A stretch of DNA of 64,000 nt from Anaerolineae bacterium (GTDB lineage: Bacteria > Chloroflexota > Anaerolineae > Aggregatilineales > Phototrophicaceae): the NCBI GenBank assembly GCA_025454525.1, contig JALOOG010000012.1, positions 29,724-93,723 of the forward strand. Reading direction: 5' to 3'. The notes below the pieces were generated by a model that searched no databases, was not told the origin of the DNA, and saw only the letters and a program-made list of their open reading frames with translations. Of the stretch, positions 26,788 to 34,951 are shown piece after piece (within the stretch, counting starts at the first letter, position 1; each line of letters starts with the position of its first letter). Position numbers and translations under genes: made by a program.

Positions 26788-28201
26788 AAATCGGGACAGC
26801 CTCTAATGCAAGATCGTGTAACAAGGTGACAGCGCGCTCTAGATCGTGTTCATTGACAATAAACGAGATACTGCATTCCGATGATCCTTGTGCAATCGCC
26901 AACACGTTGATCTGTTCATCCCCTAATACGGTGAACACCCGTCCGGCGATTCCTGGTGTGCCACGCATCCCCGATCCAACCACCGTTACGATCACAATAT
27001 CAGGCATGATCTCCACACTATCAACGTTTTGGGCCGCAATTTCGGCCCGAAATTCGGTTTCAACGCCCATTCGGGCCGCTTCAGCTTTATCATCGGTCAC
27101 CACAAAGCACATACTTTGCTCTGATGACGATTGTGAGATCATCAAGATGTTTGCGCCCGCATTGGCTGTAGCCAAAAACGCCCGCCCAGCCATGCCCGGC
27201 ACGCCGATCATGCCTTTCCCGCTCACAGTGAGCATACTCACACTACGGATCGCGGTGACGGCTTTGATAATCGTAGAACTCCGTTGCGATTCAGAGGTGA
27301 TCAAAGTTCCGGGATGATCGGGGTTAAAGGTGTTACGGACGCGCAAGGGCATTTTCAAATTCAAGATCGGTTGTACAGTCTTGGGATGCAACACTTTTGC
27401 GCCGTAATAGGCTAATTCCCCCACTTCCTGATAGGACACGTAAGGCAAGACTCGTGCGCGTTTGTCGATACGTGGATCGGTGGTCATCACGCCGTCTACA
27501 TCTGTCCAGATGATCAACTCATCGCTATGAGTATAAGCGGCAAAGATCGCACCGCTGTAATCGCTTCCGCCACGTCCTAACGTCGTCCAAGCACCATCCG
27601 GAGTCGCGCCGATAAACCCGGTGATCACGGGCGTAATCCCACTTTGGATGACGGGAAGCAGCTTTTCGCGGATCTTCGCCTCGGTGATGTCCCATAAGGG
27701 TAAGGCGCTCTGATAATTGTTGTCAGTGATCACAAACTCGCTTGCGTCATAGGGTTTTGCATTGATCCCATTTTGAGCAAGGGCAGTCGCAATAACACGC
27801 GCACTCAAACGCTCTCCAAAAGCGGTGATCGCATCCCGAATCCGCGGAGTTGCTTCACCTAAAATGCTGATCGCATGGCAAAGTTCCACATATTCATCTA
27901 ACAGTTTATTGACCGTAGCACTCAATTTATCGCGTGCATCGCCGGCATTGATCAAACGTTTGATCGTATCGTGATGACGTTCGCGTAACTTTTCCGCCAC
28001 CGAGAGATAGCCCCATTTGTCCCCACCCAACGCCAATTGAATCGACGATAGTAAGGTATCAGTGACACCTGACATCGCCGAAACCACTAACACCACACGA
28101 TTTCCGCTCCCGATCTCACGTTGGGTGATCTGGATCACATTTTTGATCGCTTCGAGACTGCCGACGGAAGTCCCACCGAATTTCATCGTCAATGTCTGCA
28201 T
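26786..28201 (-). CDS. Aspartate kinase
   Basis: A 471-residue monofunctional aspartokinase, first enzyme of the Lys/Thr/Met pathway (aspartate to aspartyl-phosphate). Seen: KFGGTSVGS at the N-terminus, FGERLSA, the kinase-site line TLGRGGSDYSGAIFAAYTHSDELIIWTDVDGV, and two C-terminal ACT domains (SVSMLTVSGKGMIGVPG; DIVIVTVVGSGMRGTPGIAGRVFTVLGDEQINVLAIAQGSSECSI) that would bind feedback inhibitors. The length fits the LysC/ThrA-type homodimeric class rather than the alpha/beta type. The start has GAGGAG upstream and lies 42 bases after the NADAR gene, so it is the last gene of that operon. Confidence 0.95.
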   Translation of the reverse strand: MQTLTMKFGGTSVGSLEAIKNVIQITQREIGSGNRVVLVVSAMSGVTDTLLSSIQLALGGDKWGYLSVAEKLRERHHDTIKRLINAGDARDKLSATVNKLLDEYVELCHAISILGEATPRIRDAITAFGERLSARVIATALAQNGINAKPYDASEFVITDNNYQSALPLWDITEAKIREKLLPVIQSGITPVITGFIGATPDGAWTTLGRGGSDYSGAIFAAYTHSDELIIWTDVDGVMTTDPRIDKRARVLPYVSYQEVGELAYYGAKVLHPKTVQPILNLKMPLRVRNTFNPDHPGTLITSESQRSSTIIKAVTAIRSVSMLTVSGKGMIGVPGMAGRAFLATANAGANILMISQSSSEQSMCFVVTDDKAEAARMGVETEFRAEIAAQNVDSVEIMPDIVIVTVVGSGMRGTPGIAGRVFTVLGDEQINVLAIAQGSSECSISFIVNEHDLERAVTLLHDLALEAVPI

Positions 28202-28243
28202 ATATGCTCCTCATCTTGCGATGACCGTTTACAAAAGAACACT

Positions 28244-28684
28244 TTAAGCGGATCGGAGTTCTTCTCGAATCCGCATCAAAATTTTGCCAAGGTGATTTTC
28301 GCCGATCCAACGCTGTTCAGTCTCATCCCAGACCGCGCCGTAAAATCGATCATCCCATGTATTGCCTTCAATGATCTCAAGATCCCCGGTTGCCAACAAA
28401 AGATCGCGCAAGTCAGGGTAACGGGTGAACTTTTGGCGCAAGAGATCCGCCATAATATCAAGTTTGACCTGTTCCCAGTCTGAGCGTAAAGTCACTTTGC
28501 GACCTAAACGCTTGACCACTAACGGGGAAGGAGTCTCACGTAAGCGGCGACGTTCTTCTGGGTGATCAGTTTTAGCTGCTTGAAAGGCGTGTTCGATCGT
28601 CGGATATTCATCCCCTTCCCAAGTCAGAGGTGTATGGTAAAAGTTGGATAAAAAGTGATATTTGTCCCGAAACGAGGTGATCAT
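28244..28684 (-). CDS. NADAR family protein (YbiA-like)
   Basis: A 146-residue NADAR (DUF1768) protein. Family marks: FRDKYHFLSNFYHTPLTWEGDEYPTIEHAFQAAKT at the N-terminus, WEQVKLDIMADLLRQKF in the middle, and NTWDDRFYGAVWDE with GENHLGKILMRIRE at the end. Members act on ADP-ribose-linked substrates: E. coli YbiA is an N-glycosidase on early riboflavin intermediates, and others remove ADP-ribose from modified guanine. The start overlaps the stop of the DUF58 gene by four bases (ATGA), so translation is coupled. No DarT-like toxin or rib gene is in the window, so the substrate here is open. Confidence 0.9.
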   Translation of the reverse strand: MITSFRDKYHFLSNFYHTPLTWEGDEYPTIEHAFQAAKTDHPEERRRLRETPSPLVVKRLGRKVTLRSDWEQVKLDIMADLLRQKFTRYPDLRDLLLATGDLEIIEGNTWDDRFYGAVWDETEQRWIGENHLGKILMRIREELRSA

Positions 28685-29586
28685 TTCACCAATCCTAACT
28701 TGCGAAGTTCATACAAAATCACCTTTTCCCACGCTAAATCCGTCACCAAAGGTAGGTAATGTACCCCACGACGGGTGCATTCCGCACGGATTTCTTGTCG
28801 CCAAGCCTCTAAACGCCGAATGTAGATCTCGCGCATGGTGGAGTCAAGTGTCACTTCTTGAAACGCTCCAGTTTCAACATCCACCAATCGGAGATCGCCC
28901 GTTAATGGCGGGGTGATCTCATCGGGTGAGAGGACATGCAAGATTACCACTTCATATCCCTTGCCCAACAACGTATTTAACCCGTCTAAATAACCTGTAG
29001 GCGAAAACATATCGCTGATGATAAAACACAATCCCGGTCGTCCGGCGCGTAAAGCGTAATCCTTGATCATCAAGTTGAGATCGGTAACACCGCCGCTTTT
29101 GAGCTGATGGGTGTAGCGTAACATGGCCACAGTTTGCCCGCGTCCGCGTGACGGCCCGAATGATTCGACGCTACTTTGGCTAAAAGCGGACATCATAACC
29201 CGATCGTTTTCCGAAAGCGCGATATAGCCCAAAGCCGCGAATAATCGCTTGCTAAACAAGAGTTTATGCTGATCGGGAGCAGTCTCATCCCCCCAATCCA
29301 TGCTGGCCGACGCATCTAAAAGGACATGAACGGCTAGATCCTCTTCATCCTCTAACAGCTTGACATACGGGCGCTCTAAACGGGCGTATACATTCCAATC
29401 GAGTCGGCGCAAGTCATCACCGGGGACGTAATTCCGATAATCCGCAAATTCAATGCTTGTGCCGCGTTTGATCGAACGGCGTTCCCCTTTCATCGCGCCG
29501 GCACGCACTTTAGAAGCCACTAAGGACAACTGCTCAAATTTGCGGCGTGTCGCTTCATCCAACAATAACGGTTCAGGGTTGGTCAT
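28681..29586 (-). CDS. DUF58/vWA-like protein
   Basis: A 301-residue protein of the DUF58 family, often a partner of MoxR ATPases. Core motif: RRGTSIEFADYRNYVPGDDLRRLDWNVYARLERPYVKLLEDEEDLAVHVLLDASASM, which holds the family GDDxRxIDW line and a DxSxS metal site of von Willebrand A type. There is no membrane segment, so it is cytoplasmic. The start at 29586 has GAGG upstream; a start at 29601 is possible. Its MoxR partner may be the gene at 2389, although 26 kb separates them. The beginning overlaps a 47-aa small reading frame. Confidence 0.88.
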   Translation of the reverse strand: MTNPEPLLLDEATRRKFEQLSLVASKVRAGAMKGERRSIKRGTSIEFADYRNYVPGDDLRRLDWNVYARLERPYVKLLEDEEDLAVHVLLDASASMDWGDETAPDQHKLLFSKRLFAALGYIALSENDRVMMSAFSQSSVESFGPSRGRGQTVAMLRYTHQLKSGGVTDLNLMIKDYALRAGRPGLCFIISDMFSPTGYLDGLNTLLGKGYEVVILHVLSPDEITPPLTGDLRLVDVETGAFQEVTLDSTMREIYIRRLEAWRQEIRAECTRRGVHYLPLVTDLAWEKVILYELRKLGLVK

Positions 29587-29715
29587 CTGATTGATCCTCA
29601 TTCAGGCTGATCAGGGTGAAGGCGGTAGCGGCAACAACGGAAAATTTATTCGGCGACAGCAGCAGCGTAATACAAAGCATAATTTTAGCTGTGATCAAAT
29701 GATTTAAACCGCTCA
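29572..29715 (-). CDS. Small hydrophobic protein (47 aa) preceding DUF58
   Basis: On the reverse strand GGAGGG lies about six bases before an ATG opening a 47-codon frame, MSGLNHLITAKIMLCITLLL..., with one hydrophobic helix (about residues 7-37) and an acidic tail NEDQSDDQP. It ends with TGA inside the DUF58 gene, 15 bases past that gene's start, a layout typical of translational coupling. The Shine-Dalgarno is the strongest in this region. It could be a small membrane protein or a leader. No homologue is recognised. Confidence 0.45.
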
Positions 29716-29771
29716 TTTTGCCCTCCGCTACTTCGTTTACCGTCTAGTATCACACAAGATGGGCTTAAAAA

Positions 29772-29787
29772 CGAAACATTTGTTTCG
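29772..29787. promoter_or_regulatory. Operator-like palindrome CGAAACA-TT-TGTTTCG
   Basis: A 16-bp palindrome with perfect 7-base arms in the region between the divergent DUF58 and nad operons, upstream of the reverse-strand 47-aa frame. Suited to a dimeric repressor; the regulator is unknown. Confidence 0.4.
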
Positions 29788-29796
29788 ATTTTCTAG

Positions 29797-29811
29797 GACA
29801 AGCGCCTTGTC
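29797..29811. promoter_or_regulatory. Inverted repeat GACAAG-CGC-CTTGTC
   Basis: A perfect 6-bp stem with a three-base spacer just beside the previous palindrome, in the same divergent regulatory region. It could be an operator half-site pair or a small hairpin. Confidence 0.3.
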
Positions 29812-29829
29812 TGATTGTAACACAAAAGG

Positions 29830-29858
29830 TTGTACAGACATTTTACAGACGGTATTCA
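29830..29858 (+). promoter_or_regulatory. Putative promoter of nad operon with TACAGAC direct repeat
   Basis: TTGTAC, 17 bases, TATTCA. Within and around the spacer, TACAGAC occurs twice exactly 11 bases apart (29833 and 29844), one helical turn, so a regulator bound there would cover the promoter. A further palindrome TAGAA-N4-TTCTA lies at 29881-29894 before the nadC start. Confidence 0.45.
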
Positions 29859-29926
29859 ACTGTTTTTCAAGGCGGCTTGGTAGAATACTTTCTAAAGTTT
29901 GATGCTGTGAAGTAAAGGGATCATCT

Positions 29927-30772
29927 GTGATCATTGATAATCATACCCATACGCTTATCCGCATGGCGCTAGAAGAAGACCTTGGCGATCGCGGTGATCT
30001 GACTAGCTTGGCTACATTGCCCCCCAACAGCACGATCACCGGACGGATCACTGCCAAAGCAATCGGCGTAATCGCGGGGTTGGCCATTGTGGACGCGGTG
30101 TATGAGGTGATCGATCCTACTGTCAAGGTGACTCACGCCGTCAAGGATGGGCAAGCGGTAGAAGCTGGCACATTGATCGCTGAAGTGGCGGGTAGCAGCC
30201 ACGCGGTGTTAGCGGGTGAACGGATCGCCCTCAATTTCTTACAACGGTTGAGCGGAGTCGCCACACTCACCGCACAATTTGTCCAAGCGGTAAGCGAGAC
30301 CCACACGATGATCTTAGATACACGCAAAACCACACCGGGGTATCGGATGCTGGAGAAATACGCGGTTAAGATGGGCGGTGGACAAAATCATCGGATCGGC
30401 TTACACGATATGATCCTCATCAAAGACAATCATATTGACGCGGCGGGCGGGGTAACGCCAGCGATTCAAGCGGCCTTGGCTTATGAGATCAAAGCGCCGA
30501 TCGTGGTGGAGGTCAAAAACGAAAGCGAATTGAGAGAGGCACTCGCCTTCCCGATCACGCGGATCTTGTTGGATAACATGACAACCGATCAAATGCGGCA
30601 AGCAGTAGCGATCACCGCCGGACGAGTGCCGCTAGAAGCCTCTGGCAACATGACGCTTACACGGGTGAAGGAAGTCGCACACACCGGAGTCAATTACATC
30701 AGCGTGGGGGCATTAACTCATTCTGCGCCCGCGTTGGATCTGTCGATGCGACTTTCCCCGATTCAACGATAA
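29927..30772 (+). CDS. nadC: Nicotinate-nucleotide pyrophosphorylase (carboxylating)
   Basis: A 281-residue quinolinate phosphoribosyltransferase: quinolinate + PRPP to nicotinate mononucleotide, the third step of de novo NAD synthesis. Seen: LEEDLGDRGDLTS at the N-terminus, ERIALNFLQRLSGVAT, the substrate-binding LDTRKTTPGYRMLEKYAVKMGGGQNHRIGLHD and IKDNH, and the C-terminal LEASGNMTL with VNYISVGALTHS. It begins with GTG, with AAAGGGATC upstream. First gene of nadC-nadA-nadB, 23 bases before nadA. Confidence 0.96.
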   Translation: MIIDNHTHTLIRMALEEDLGDRGDLTSLATLPPNSTITGRITAKAIGVIAGLAIVDAVYEVIDPTVKVTHAVKDGQAVEAGTLIAEVAGSSHAVLAGERIALNFLQRLSGVATLTAQFVQAVSETHTMILDTRKTTPGYRMLEKYAVKMGGGQNHRIGLHDMILIKDNHIDAAGGVTPAIQAALAYEIKAPIVVEVKNESELREALAFPITRILLDNMTTDQMRQAVAITAGRVPLEASGNMTLTRVKEVAHTGVNYISVGALTHSAPALDLSMRLSPIQR

Positions 30773-30795
30773 CACGTAAAGGGATGGAGTAAAAC

Positions 30796-31878
30796 ATGAT
30801 GGACATTCAATTGGTTGATCTTGCATCTGAAAAGAAAACCTTACCGGAACGCGAGGCGGAGGCCGTCGCACGAATCACGCAAGCGCGGGCGATCCTCGGT
30901 GATCAAGTGGTGATCTTGGGTCATCACTATCAACGCGATGAGGTGGTGCAGTTTGCAGATTTTCTAGGGGATAGTTATCAACTTAGCAAAGAAGGCGCAA
31001 AAGTCAGCGCAAAATACATTGTGTTCGCCGGGGTTCATTTTATGGCGGAAAGCGCGGACATCTTGGGGCGTGAAGATCAAGTGGTGATCCTACCCAACAT
31101 GAACGCGGGTTGTAGTATGGCGGACATGGCCAACCTCGAACAGGTCTTGACCGCATGGGCAGAATTAGATGACGTGTTCGGCGCTGATCCAGAAACATGG
31201 GTGATGCCGATCACCTATATGAACAGCGCGGCGAACCTCAAGGCCTTTGTGGGTGAACATGGTGGCACTGTATGCACCTCGTCAAATGCCCAAGGTGCGT
31301 TAGAATGGGCTTTTGCCCAACGCGAAAAGGTGTTTTTCTTCCCGGATCAACATTTAGGCCGTAACACCGGAAAAAAAATGGGGATTCCGTTGGAGGAAAT
31401 GGTGTTATGGAATCCGTTTAAACCTTATGGCGGTCTCACAGATGAGCAGATCCGCAAAGCCAAGATCATCTTATGGCAAGGACATTGTAGCGTTCATCAA
31501 CAATTTCGGCCGCAACATATCGATTACTGGCGTAAACAAATGCCAGACATCAACATCTTGGTTCACCCAGAATGTATGATGGAAGTGGTCGATCAAGCGG
31601 ATTATGTGGGATCAACCTCGTATATCATCAAGATGGTGGAAAACGCACCGATCGGGAGTAAATGGGCGATCGGAACAGAAATGCACATGGTGAATCGGCT
31701 TAAAAATGAGCAACCAGACAAATTTGTGAGCTTGCTTTCGCCGTTTTCGTGCTTATGTAGCACCATGTACCGGATCAATCCGCTTGATCTGGCGAATGTG
31801 TTAGAGAACTTGGTTGAGGGGCGGGTGATCAATCAGATTACAGTCGCGCCACGGGTCAAACATTTTCAAAATTGTTAA
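30796..31878 (+). CDS. nadA: Quinolinate synthase
   Basis: A 360-residue 4Fe-4S enzyme that condenses iminoaspartate with dihydroxyacetone phosphate to quinolinate. Seen: VILGHHYQRDEVVQFADFLGDSYQL, GVHFMAESADIL, and candidate cluster cysteines in NMNAGCSMADM, FSCLCSTMYRIN and the HPECMMEVVD line. The start has GGATGGAG upstream. It depends on NadB for iminoaspartate; nadB follows after a 253-base AT-rich gap. The cluster may be served by the cysteine desulfurase encoded at 33750. Confidence 0.96.
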   Translation: MMDIQLVDLASEKKTLPEREAEAVARITQARAILGDQVVILGHHYQRDEVVQFADFLGDSYQLSKEGAKVSAKYIVFAGVHFMAESADILGREDQVVILPNMNAGCSMADMANLEQVLTAWAELDDVFGADPETWVMPITYMNSAANLKAFVGEHGGTVCTSSNAQGALEWAFAQREKVFFFPDQHLGRNTGKKMGIPLEEMVLWNPFKPYGGLTDEQIRKAKIILWQGHCSVHQQFRPQHIDYWRKQMPDINILVHPECMMEVVDQADYVGSTSYIIKMVENAPIGSKWAIGTEMHMVNRLKNEQPDKFVSLLSPFSCLCSTMYRINPLDLANVLENLVEGRVINQITVAPRVKHFQNC

Positions 31879-31895
31879 ATTGGAAGGGTGATCGC

Positions 31896-31946
31896 GATCT
31901 CCAAAATTGAAATACATGGTTGAACCAATTTCAAAGTTTGGGGATC
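31896..31946. repeat. Imperfect inverted repeat in nadA-nadB gap
   Basis: Arms GATCTCCAAAATTGAAAT and ATTTCAAAGTTTGGGGATC pair imperfectly around a short loop, soon after the nadA stop. Further copies of AATTGAAAT or its complement recur up to 32065, along with the palindrome TTGAGCTCAA at 32043. The gap 31879-32131 is AT-rich and shows no gene. Possible mRNA-processing or attenuation element. Confidence 0.4.
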
Positions 31947-32131
31947 AAGCTGAAACCCTTTCAATTTCCACCCAACATCAATCAAACATATTTGAGATGC
32001 TTGAACTTTAAATTTTGAATCTATTCGCATTCTTTGAAAAATTGAGCTCAAAAATTGAAATTTTAAATTATTATTTTTTAGAATCATCTTGTGTAGATAA
32101 GCAAAAATTTAAACGACTTGGACAACGAATC

Positions 32132-33730
32132 ATGACTGACTTGCAAACAGATACGCTGATTATCGGATGCGGGATCGCAGGAGCGGCGGCCGCATTACAC
32201 TTAAGCGATCATCCGAATCATCATGTTACGGTGATCACCCGTTCCACCAATCCAGCCAATAGCAATAGCTCATGGGCGCAAGGCGGCATCGTCACCCGTG
32301 GACTAGAAGACTCCCCCGATCTGTTGATCGAGGACATCTTGCGCGCAGGCGCGGGATTAAGCAAACCATCCGCGGCGAAATTACTTGCCGAAGAAGGGCC
32401 GCGTCTCGTTCAATCTGTGTTGATCGAACGGTGTGGAGTCAAGTTCGACCAAGATGAACAACATGAGTTGATCTACGGGCTAGAAGCCGCTCATAGCACA
32501 CGCCGAATCATCCATGTGGGCGATCAAACGGGCGAAGCGATCATCCAAGGCATGTTAGATACCCTAGCAACCCGCCCTAACGTTACCTTACTGACTGATC
32601 ACACCGCGGTTGATCTGATCACGTTTCCACATCATGCCCTTGATCCGATGCAAGTGTATGAACCGATGCGTTGTCATGGCGCGTATGTCTTGAATCGTGA
32701 ATTAGGGGAAATCGGGCGCGTTTTAGCGGGCCACACGATTTTAGCTACCGGTGGATTAGGACAGATCTTCCGTAACACCACCAATCCAAAAGGCGCACGC
32801 GGTGATGGTCTCGCAATGGCTTGGCGGGCGAACGTGCGCGTAGCCAATGCCGAATATGTGCAGTTTCATCCGACGGCCTTAAGTGTGCGCGGCGCACCGA
32901 ACATCTTGATCAGTGAAGCGGTGCGCGGTGAAGGCGCGATCTTGCTGACACCAGACGGAGAGCGCTTTATGTCAAAATATTCGCCCGAATGGCAAGAACT
33001 TGCCCCGCGTGATGTCGTAGCGCGTGCGATCCACACGGAGATGATCGAAAATGGATATGAGCATGTCTTTTTAGACATTGGTAGCAAACGCCCGTCCACG
33101 TTTATCCGTGAGCGTTTTCCGCTGTTAATCGCTAATTGTCAACGCTTCGGCATTGATCCGACTAGCCAACCAATCCCCGTTGTACCCGCCGCTCATTATT
33201 TTTGCGGGGGGGTATTGGTGGATGATTGGGGACGCACCGATTTTGAAGGCCTTTACGCGGTCGGTGAAGTCAGTTGTACGGGTCTGCATGGGGCGAATCG
33301 CTTGGCAAGCACCAGCTTATTAGAGGGATTGGTATGGGGCGATCGCGCCGCCACTTATATCTTAGATCACCCGCGTGATCCGATCCGTTTACATCAGATT
33401 CCAGAATGGATTCATCTGGGGGATACCGACCCCGATCCCGGTTTGTTGGAAGGGGATATGACCACCATTCGCAACATCATGTGGCATTACGTCGGATTGG
33501 TACGCACTCAAAAGCGGATGGATCGTGCGGATCGGGAATTGCGTCACCTATTCCACGAAATTGAAGATTTTTATCGCACGGCCCGACTCAATGACGCGCT
33601 GATCGGTTTACGCAACGCGATCCAAGCGGCACGGATCGTGACTTTTTCAGCACGGCGTAATCGGGTGAGTCGTGGCACACATTACCGCGCTGATGCGCCC
33701 GCTACTACGCCCGTTAGCATGATGAGATAA
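32132..33730 (+). CDS. nadB: L-aspartate oxidase
   Basis: A 532-residue flavoprotein that oxidises aspartate to iminoaspartate for NadA. Seen: N-terminal FAD-binding LIIGCGIAGAAAALHLS, NSNSSWAQGGIV, the catalytic/FAD region LATGGLGQIFRNTTNPKGARGDGLAMAWRA, QFHPTALSV, LISEAVRGEGAIL, and the C-terminal LYAVGEVSCTGLHGANRLASTSLLEGLVWG. The start at 32132 fits the family; an upstream frame from 32015 would add 39 unrelated residues. Ribosome-binding site weak. Cytoplasmic; third gene of the NAD operon. Confidence 0.95.
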   Translation: MTDLQTDTLIIGCGIAGAAAALHLSDHPNHHVTVITRSTNPANSNSSWAQGGIVTRGLEDSPDLLIEDILRAGAGLSKPSAAKLLAEEGPRLVQSVLIERCGVKFDQDEQHELIYGLEAAHSTRRIIHVGDQTGEAIIQGMLDTLATRPNVTLLTDHTAVDLITFPHHALDPMQVYEPMRCHGAYVLNRELGEIGRVLAGHTILATGGLGQIFRNTTNPKGARGDGLAMAWRANVRVANAEYVQFHPTALSVRGAPNILISEAVRGEGAILLTPDGERFMSKYSPEWQELAPRDVVARAIHTEMIENGYEHVFLDIGSKRPSTFIRERFPLLIANCQRFGIDPTSQPIPVVPAAHYFCGGVLVDDWGRTDFEGLYAVGEVSCTGLHGANRLASTSLLEGLVWGDRAATYILDHPRDPIRLHQIPEWIHLGDTDPDPGLLEGDMTTIRNIMWHYVGLVRTQKRMDRADRELRHLFHEIEDFYRTARLNDALIGLRNAIQAARIVTFSARRNRVSRGTHYRADAPATTPVSMMR

Positions 33731-33749
33731 CTCGTTAGGAGAGATCAAG

Positions 33750-34907
33750 ATGAACGCATTTGTCTATTTAGATCACAGCGCAACTACACCCACCGATCCG
33801 CGGGTGGTCGAAAAAATGCAACCTTATTGGACACAGGTATTCGGCAATGCGTCCAGTTTACACACCGCTGGAAAATCCGCCGCGGCGATCTTAAACCAAT
33901 GCCGTGAGACCGTCGCCGGAATTTTAAATTGTGATCCAGCGGAAATTGTCTTCACCAGTGGCGGCACCGAAAGCGATAACCTCGCCTTACGCGGTGTGGG
34001 TGACGCGGTAAAATCACGCGGACGCGGTCATCACATCATCACCACCGCGATCGAACACCATGCGGTGATCGATGTGGTCAAAGAATTAGGTGAAAAAGGC
34101 TACGAGGTGACACTCTTGCCCGTTGATACCTATGGACGGGTGGATGTGCAGACCGTGTTAGATGCGCTCCGTCCCGAAACGATCATGGTTAGCGTGATCT
34201 ATGCTAACAATGAGGTTGGCACGATCAATCCAATTGCAGAGATCGGCGCAGCCCTCAAAGCGCGGCGCATCCGGTTTCATACCGACGCAGTACAAGCGGC
34301 AGGGCTTTTGCCTTTAGATATTCAGGCGCTCAATGTGGATTTGTTGAGCCTGTCAGCGCATAAATTTTACGGGCCAAAAGGGATCGGATTGCTGTATGCT
34401 CGGCGTGCGCTCCCGATGCACGCACAAATGTTAGGCGGCGGTCAACAATTTCATCGGCGTTCTGGAACAGAGCCGCTCCCGTTGATTGTTGGACTCACCG
34501 AAGCGTTAGTATTGGCCGAAACTGAACGCGCCGAAACGGTGGCACGCTTGACTCCCCTACGAGATTATCTCATCCAACAGGTGTTGACGATCGTGCCGGA
34601 AGCACAATTGACCGGACATCCCAATGAACGACTTGCGGGTCATGCGAGTTTTGCGCTCAAAGGGCTAAACGGTGACTCGATCCTACTCGATCTAGACTCG
34701 ATGGGTTTCGGGGCTAGTGGTGGGAGCGCTTGCACGACAGGTCAACAAGAGCCGAGTCATGTCTTAGTGGCGATGGGAGTCGAACCCGATCGCTTAATCG
34801 GTCAAGTACGCTTTGTCTTAGGCAAACATAGCACTCGCGAACAGATCGACGCATTTTTATATCATTTGGGTGCGATTGTGGAGCGTCATCGGGCAGTTGT
34901 CCCCTGA
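33750..34907 (+). CDS. Cysteine desulfurase (NifS/IscS-like)
   Basis: A 385-residue class V PLP aminotransferase that takes sulfur from cysteine for Fe-S clusters. Seen: YLDHSATTPTDPRV at the N-terminus, FTSGGTESDNLALRG, TTAIEHHAV, the PLP Lys in LSLSAHKFYGPKGIG, and the persulfide-forming Cys in GASGGSACTTGQQEPSHVL. It starts 19 bases after nadB with TAGGAGAG upstream, so it is the fourth gene of the operon; pairing with nadA makes cluster assembly for quinolinate synthase a likely job. No iscU or iscA follows. Confidence 0.94.
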   Translation: MNAFVYLDHSATTPTDPRVVEKMQPYWTQVFGNASSLHTAGKSAAAILNQCRETVAGILNCDPAEIVFTSGGTESDNLALRGVGDAVKSRGRGHHIITTAIEHHAVIDVVKELGEKGYEVTLLPVDTYGRVDVQTVLDALRPETIMVSVIYANNEVGTINPIAEIGAALKARRIRFHTDAVQAAGLLPLDIQALNVDLLSLSAHKFYGPKGIGLLYARRALPMHAQMLGGGQQFHRRSGTEPLPLIVGLTEALVLAETERAETVARLTPLRDYLIQQVLTIVPEAQLTGHPNERLAGHASFALKGLNGDSILLDLDSMGFGASGGSACTTGQQEPSHVLVAMGVEPDRLIGQVRFVLGKHSTREQIDAFLYHLGAIVERHRAVVP

Positions 34908-34917
34908 GTTGAGTAGC

Positions 34918-34946
34918 AACGGGTGATTTTTTCAGGATCACCCGTT
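34918..34946. terminator. Terminator after the NAD operon
   Basis: Stem AACGGGTGAT ... ATCACCCGTT between converging genes, 11 bases after the desulfurase stop. It may serve both strands. Confidence 0.7.
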
Positions 34947-34951
34947 TATCG

